Source: Ischnura elegans (taxonomy: Eukaryota; Arthropoda; Insecta; Odonata; Coenagrionidae). Taken from it: DNA of 64,000 bases. The DNA lies in NCBI RefSeq assembly GCF_921293095.1, contig NC_060246.1, positions 92,749,030 to 92,813,029 on the forward strand. The letters are read 5' to 3'. The notes beneath the pieces were generated by a model. The model made no database searches. It saw only the letters and a program-made list of their open reading frames with translations, and was not told the origin of the DNA. A program made the position numbers and the translations under genes. Positions 60,401 to 64,000 of this stretch are shown here, in pieces (position 1 is the first letter of the stretch; each line of letters starts with the position of its first letter).

Positions 60401-62218
60401 AGATACATTTCGTAATGTCTATCTACCAACCTTCCAAAATAACCAACGATGAATTTAACTTTCAACCTTATGCAGATGAAATATATAGCTGATTCTCTGA
60501 TACATTACATGCCGTATCCAAGGAAAGCCACCATATCCTCACTTCATATGCGGCGATACGGGTTGGTATCTCCACAAGTTTTTATCATTAAGTTTCTCTC
60601 CCAATGCAGAGGCTGACATTTTTATAAGCGGAGGCATATGTAAATGACTGCCGTCATTTTTTAGATGTAAACACACTTGGTGAAAAAATGACAACTGACA
60701 CTGTCACATGTCGCCCGCATATTCGAAAAATCTACTTTTTTTTCAGAAAGAAAAATAAATATTCTTCACTCCTACAAATGCATGAACTAATACTCCAAGT
60801 AGAGATTCAGGAACAGTTACCTAATATAATATTTATTCAAGCTACATTCAACACTTACTTATCTCTATCGCAACATTTCAGCATCTAATTGTCGAGGGCC
60901 AAATTAGATAATTTAACAAACCATATAACAATATCCATCCGAAATCAGCTCACACAAAAACCCTTACGAAAAAAAACGAAAATTCAAAGCGCAAATTTAC
61001 TAGTTTGCAAGCACGTAGCTATAAAGTTTCATTGAGGTAGCTTATGCGGGTTCCCTCGCTGATATTTTGCTGTCAATGAACACGAATTGGAAAACCATAA
61101 ATTTCATTAAATGGGCAATTTATTCCATTATCATAATGCCGAAAGTTAAATTTACCGTTTATTACTGCCAGACATGAATAAGCGTAACTATTTATTTCAA
61201 AAATGGAGTATCATAGGATAAATGCCCCTGAGATAGTGGTCTTCTCCTAATATGTATCGCGGGTAGTCGCCACAAGGGAAAATAATTCTCAAAGCACCCC
61301 CTTTGGCTACGTATCTGCAAAGTTAACGGGAAGTTAGTTACCCACGTAAAAAATCGCACAAATTAATGTGAAAATAAGTGTAATTATTTCCTTGTAATTA
61401 ACCCCCAACCATGGTGGTACCCAGCGGGGGGAAGAAGGTGGCAGCTGCCCCTCTGCCCCCCCAGAAGCAAAAGTAAATTTAGTTATAAAAGAAATTTTTG
61501 AACAAATTTTCTTTATATCCAAGAAAAGTGGTGTTAGTATAAAACATGTAATTAAAATAGAAATATTTTTCCGAGCAGATTATGTTCACGGATAATAAAG
61601 GACTGTTATAAATTTCTTGAAATTTTGGTTTCATAACCTTTTATGTACTAAACTGTTACAACTTAAACGACCACGGCTTGCGACTCTCCCAGAAAAAGGT
61701 GTCTCCTCCTTCTAAATTTGAAGAATGAATTAAGCTTGCCGGCGGGGATTTTGTGGCAATAGTTTTACTTCAGCCATGAAAGTGTGCCTTAAATTGCCTA
61801 ACTGCGCCAACATGACCCAAGGTCTTTTGATGACCCCCGTCTTCTATCTCTAGCAAGAAAACTGTGCCCGTGTAGACAAATATTAAAAGCTAAAATAAAA
61901 CTAAAAGCTAAAAGGAAATTGGTTCTCCTTAATGGCTACCTAAAGTTACTCCTCTGTATGTAATCAATTCTTTTCTGTACTTTTTTCTTTTTGGAGTAAT
62001 AAAAACGATTTATTATAATAATAAGAGACTGCTAACAGCTTCCCCAGGGTAATTTAATCTTAGCAACGTTCTTCAGCAGATGAAAGCCCACTTTCGGAAC
62101 TATAGTTCATATAGTACGGCTTACCAAGAATGGATGAAAAAGAACTACCTATGAAAAATGCAACTGCTAGGATGGTAAATTTCAAAATATTTGATCATCC
62201 TGATTAGTCTATCGTTCA
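57475..62218. other. no gene seen; one unexplained GC-richer open region
   Basis: Mostly AT-rich. At about 57930-58550 base composition is more balanced. A 91-codon minus-strand frame (57961-58236) overlaps a 90-codon plus-strand one; neither resembles a family I know. At about 61395-61480 a short GC-rich patch (GGTGGTACCCAGCGGGGGG ... GCCCCTCTGCCCCCCC) looks like a transposon fragment. Confidence 0.4.
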
Positions 62219-62360
62219 CACACTCACTCAGTGATTCAATCCGAAGGTTGGTGTGGTTAAGTGAGGGTAGAGCTCACCCCGGACTAGGCCACTGGCGTGT
62301 GAATTTCACACATTCAGGGGAAGGGGGACAGTTCCTTCCCCTGGGTCACCTCGCTCCTCG
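62219..62360 (-). repeat. SINE 3' fragment (same family as 29235-29480)
   Basis: On the minus strand this reads GCGAGGTGACCCAGGGGAAG ... CCTGAATGTGTGAAATTCAC ... CGGATTGAATCACTGAGTGAG, matching the 3' half of the SINE at 29235-29480. The tRNA-like head is missing. Confidence 0.65.
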
Positions 62361-62548
62361 AGGATTTTGATTAGGTTGTCCGAAGACTTCACCCCGAAAT
62401 ATCGCTAATGAAGTAAAAATAAAAAACCTCGTGTTTGTCGCTGAATTACTTAAGCCCGATTCCTTTCATGAGCATAATGGACATATCTACGCCCACACCA
62501 AGAGACAAATTTAGAGCGTCTGCGATTTTCTTTCATTAATTATCCAGA

Positions 62549-62827
62549 AAATGGTGTAGCCACGGGGGGGGGGGGAGTTTGCGAGTTACAACCCCCTTCC
62601 CCATTGAGCCTTTAACTGAGGCGCCAAAAACGAGTGAGGTGGCCTCAACGAATTAAAAAAAAACTTTATTTTAATAAATACTAGTACAAAATTACTGTTT
62701 CGAGTCCTAAAAATCACGTTTTCAGCATCAAAAATCCCCGGACCTTTGCCCTTGGGTGTTTTCCCCGGAAGGGCCCCGAAATCTCAGGTAAACACCCCTC
62801 CATTTCAAAATACTGGCTACGTTACTG
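62549..62827 (-). mobile_element. MITE with exact 8-bp target duplication (279 bp)
   Basis: The right end, read inward, is CAGTAACGTAGCCAGTATTT; the left end is AAATGGTGTAGCCACGG. TATCCAGA precedes it at 62541-62548 and follows it exactly at 62828-62835, an 8-bp duplication as made by hAT transposases. Interior includes a G-homopolymer (about 62564-62575) and AAAAATCACGTTTTCAGCAT, shared with 55128-55300. Confidence 0.7.
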
Positions 62828-62890
62828 TATCCAGATGTATCATGAACCCAAATGTACAATTTCGAGATGCTAGGTTCATCATTCCCCTTC

Positions 62891-63133
62891 TAAAGGTCGT
62901 TTTACACGGTACACGGAATTGTGCAATCTGACGTACGTGCGAAGGCGCAATCAAAGTTGCGTCGCGTCGTGTAAAGCGGTGAATTGTAAGAACACATGCG
63001 AGAATGCGTGGATGCGAGACGGCAAAATAGCCCGTTCTAATTTCGTTCATGCATTCGCGCAATTCCACGCCATTTTGGAAATAAACGCAGCTCTAACCTG
63101 CGCAATTCCGTGCCCCGTGTAAAACGACCTTAA
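62891..63133. mobile_element. MITE with ~35-bp terminal inverted repeats
   Basis: Left arm TAAAGGTCGTTTTACACGG then TACACGGAATTGTGCA; the right arm read inward is TTAAGGTCGTTTTACACGG then GGCACGGAATTGCGCA. The interior repeats GCGCAATTCC once more near 63057. CTAA on the left and TTAA on the right would fit a TTAA-targeting (piggyBac-type) family, but this is weak. Confidence 0.65.
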
Positions 63134-63533
63134 GAGGAAACCGAAAGCCACTTTTTTCCGATTCAGAACTGATCAGGTACACTTTTCTTTCAGATACAGG
63201 ACCGGCGGAAATGACTAAATGAGCGTTCTAAACGACTTAATGAGCATTCCAGAATTGATGCCTACGCAGAAAGGTACGATGTATTTCATCCAATCAGGCA
63301 AATAAGTTAATTACAGGAAACTCGGTATTACCCTGAATTGCCCTTCATACGACATTAAAGCAAAATTCAAAGATGAGAGAACTGAAGATGAGACTGTTAG
63401 AAACTGAGAAGATTGAGATGGAACTGTTAAGAGAGCAATAGGCTAACATAGAAAATGCAATCCAATGGACACTAACTGAAGACCTTAGAAGCCAAGGGGG
63501 GGTAAGCGAATTCTTTAATACTAGGTGATAATT

Positions 63534-63676
63534 GCAGATAATGGTTGGTGGGGTACGCAATATTGTTGTAACAAAGATATACATGTAAATCACTGAATCT
63601 ATACGTGCATTCTTACCAGTGATTCACTTGAGCCTTTGCAACATCAGTATTGTGTACCCCACCAACCATTATCTGT
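63534..63676. mobile_element. fold-back MITE, copy 2
   Basis: CAGATAATGGTTGGTGGGGT at the left is matched in inverted orientation by ACCCCACCAACCATTATCTG at the right, with a TAAATCACTG...CAGTGATTCA centre. It belongs to the same family as 33128-33276; copies share the flank AAAATAAAAAAAACTGCACTT beyond the right arm. Confidence 0.75.
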
Positions 63677-64000
63677 ACTTACCTCCAAAAATAAAAAAAA
63701 CTGCACTTATCCTCCTTGGCTGCAAAGGTCCTCAATTGCGAATCTAAATTTACTTTTATCCAAGATATATTTCTTAGATACCTGGAGGTTAGAGAGAAAG
63801 ATTTTCAAGAATACTGCAGAGCATAAGTCAATAAAAGAAATGGTGGCAATAAAAAAAAATCAACAGTAGGTATAACCTCTAACGTGAATATGCGTAATTA
63901 ATATTTCTAAGTCTCTTAAGAAGACGTATTAAGCACAGTCAAGAATAAAAATCGAGCACGGAAAACTGGAGACTTTTAAGATACAATTCTTCCTATATAG
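63677..64000. other. no gene seen
   Basis: The first ~60 bases are the shared flank of the fold-back family. The rest is AT-rich sequence to the window edge. Confidence 0.5.

Overview
The window looks like nuclear DNA of a winged insect. It is AT-rich, mostly non-coding, full of transposon remnants and split by long introns. The clearest evidence is a spliced neuropeptide gene whose last coding exon ends in [14 protein letters not shown], the insect leucomyosuppressin sequence. That form is known from cockroaches, beetles, moths and bees. Flies carry an N-terminal T and locusts an N-terminal P, so those groups are less likely. The order cannot be fixed from the sequence alone.

Layout. At 2.3-3.3 kb two minus-strand exons join in frame and give the 3' end of a protein-coding gene I do not recognise. 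At 6.0-8.6 kb a 2.3-kb non-autonomous hAT transposon with a perfect 8-bp target duplication sits inside a tRNA-derived SINE. At 13.8-23.4 kb lies the myosuppressin gene on the plus strand: polypurine/GA promoter region, TATA box, ATG-free 5' UTR exon, 4.8-kb intron, coding exon with the signal peptide, 2.8-kb intron, and a last exon carrying the mature peptide. From 26.6 to 33.3 kb there are SINEs, fold-back elements, hAT-like MITEs and the C-terminal relic of a hAT transposase.

From 35.2 to 51.1 kb there is one large mosaic of repeats with no recognisable coding. Two nearly identical 2.2-kb modules bound it. Inside are a 648-bp x3 tandem array, a 1.45-kb duplication, three copies of a C-rich array with a repeat of about 155 bp, a 122-bp array, and blocks packed with GCGNAGC mini-hairpins whose outer stems vary but stay self-complementary. 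Module ends abut module starts head to tail. This is the most unusual part of the window and fits, without proving, a rolling-circle (Helitron-like) or other single-strand-DNA mobile element.

The remainder, 51-64 kb, is AT-rich intergenic DNA with MITEs, one SINE fragment and small duplications. The myosuppressin gene and the unknown minus-strand gene are the only cellular genes I can support. They are on opposite strands about 11 kb apart, with no sign of shared regulation.
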